64,000 nt of DNA from Roseiarcus sp963836695 (GTDB lineage: Bacteria; Pseudomonadota; Alphaproteobacteria; Rhizobiales; Beijerinckiaceae). The position numbers and the translations under genes are program-made. The notes beneath the pieces were generated by a model, which saw nothing but the letters and a program-made list of their open reading frames with translations, was not told the DNA's origin and did not search any database. Below are positions 63,936-64,000 of the stretch, piece by piece (position 1 is the stretch's first letter; each line of letters begins with the position of its first letter). The stretch spans positions 215,747 to 279,746 of the forward strand of contig CAWIKX010000039.1 of NCBI GenBank assembly GCA_963836695.1, in the 5' to 3' direction.

Positions 63936-64000
63936 CTATTGCTGCTCCGCTGCTTCCTGAATGGCCGCGGCGGCGGCCTCCGGGGTCATTTCTTTCGCCG
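63936..64000 (-). CDS. C-terminal end of an extracellular solute-binding protein (partial)
   Basis: The minus frame entering from the right edge reads AKEMTPEAAAAAIQEAAEQQ and stops at TAG 63938-63936. This is the usual last helix of CUT1 sugar-binding proteins, and the position just ahead of the MalF-type gene agrees. The rest lies outside the window. Confidence 0.65.
   Translation of the reverse strand, partial: AKEMTPEAAAAAIQEAAEQQ

Overview
The window is GC-rich, densely coded bacterial DNA. The mix of genes points to an alphaproteobacterium of the Hyphomicrobiales (Rhizobiales), perhaps a Beijerinckiaceae/Methylocystaceae-type lineage. Supporting signs are trmL next to the cytochrome bc1 genes, a Tim44/TimA-like adaptor, MltA followed by an Smr protein, PEP-CTERM surface proteins, BrnTA and HigBA modules, and alpha-type intergenic inverted repeats. 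The lineage is inferred from gene content only. No rRNA, tRNA or CRISPR array was found.

Layout. 1-9 kb: a GST / VOC / CoA-ligase / citryl-CoA-lyase-like cluster with a divergent FadR-type regulator, then an AmmeMemoRadiSam pair (radical SAM enzyme and a fused Memo-AMMECR1 protein). 9-24 kb: mostly conserved housekeeping genes (mepA, mtnP, cytochrome c1 and b, trmL, a LuxR-type response regulator, acs, EVE protein, gpsA, TimA-like, mltA-smr, ndk). 24-32 kb: small stress, NIPSNAP and VOC proteins, a degenerate Tam-like methyltransferase, an orphan ParA, and a TetR/GST pair. 31-38 kb is accessory: two PEP-CTERM genes, a ModE-like regulator with two matching 24-bp operator-like palindromes, a VapC/PEP-CTERM remnant, and two unknown proteins sharing a two-helix membrane module. 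38-54 kb: aldehyde dehydrogenase, PRC-barrel protein, CitE-like lyase, DUF-cyclase, gmk-yicC, an unknown two-gene unit, a polyhistidine protein, trmJ, toxin-antitoxin pieces, paralogous exported proteins, greA, carB. 54-61 kb: BrnTA, a GFA-type protein, a PagL-like protein, an IS1182-type element, then the most interesting locus. 61-64 kb: an HTH protein and a sugar ABC transporter.

The candidate undescribed system lies at 57.5-60.9 kb on the minus strand. In order of transcription it has a PatA-like subtilisin protease, a small CGGC protein, a stand-alone homologue of the PatG C-terminal domain, and four short genes with strong ribosome binding sites. Their products share an N-terminal [IL]PGF[TN][AG][ED]-x-[SA]-L motif but have unrelated, often cysteine-rich C-terminal parts (up to 12 Cys in 90 residues). 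This looks like a cyanobactin-related RiPP or secreted-peptide locus without YcaO or other classical modifying enzymes in view. A roughly 40-bp DNA element upstream of it recurs upstream of the unknown two-gene unit at 45.5 kb, which suggests shared control.

Caution: about ten genes carry single-base frameshifts, including trmJ, which is normally intact, while very long genes such as carB are clean. Many of these breaks may be sequence errors, so the disrupted genes are described as they would read if repaired.
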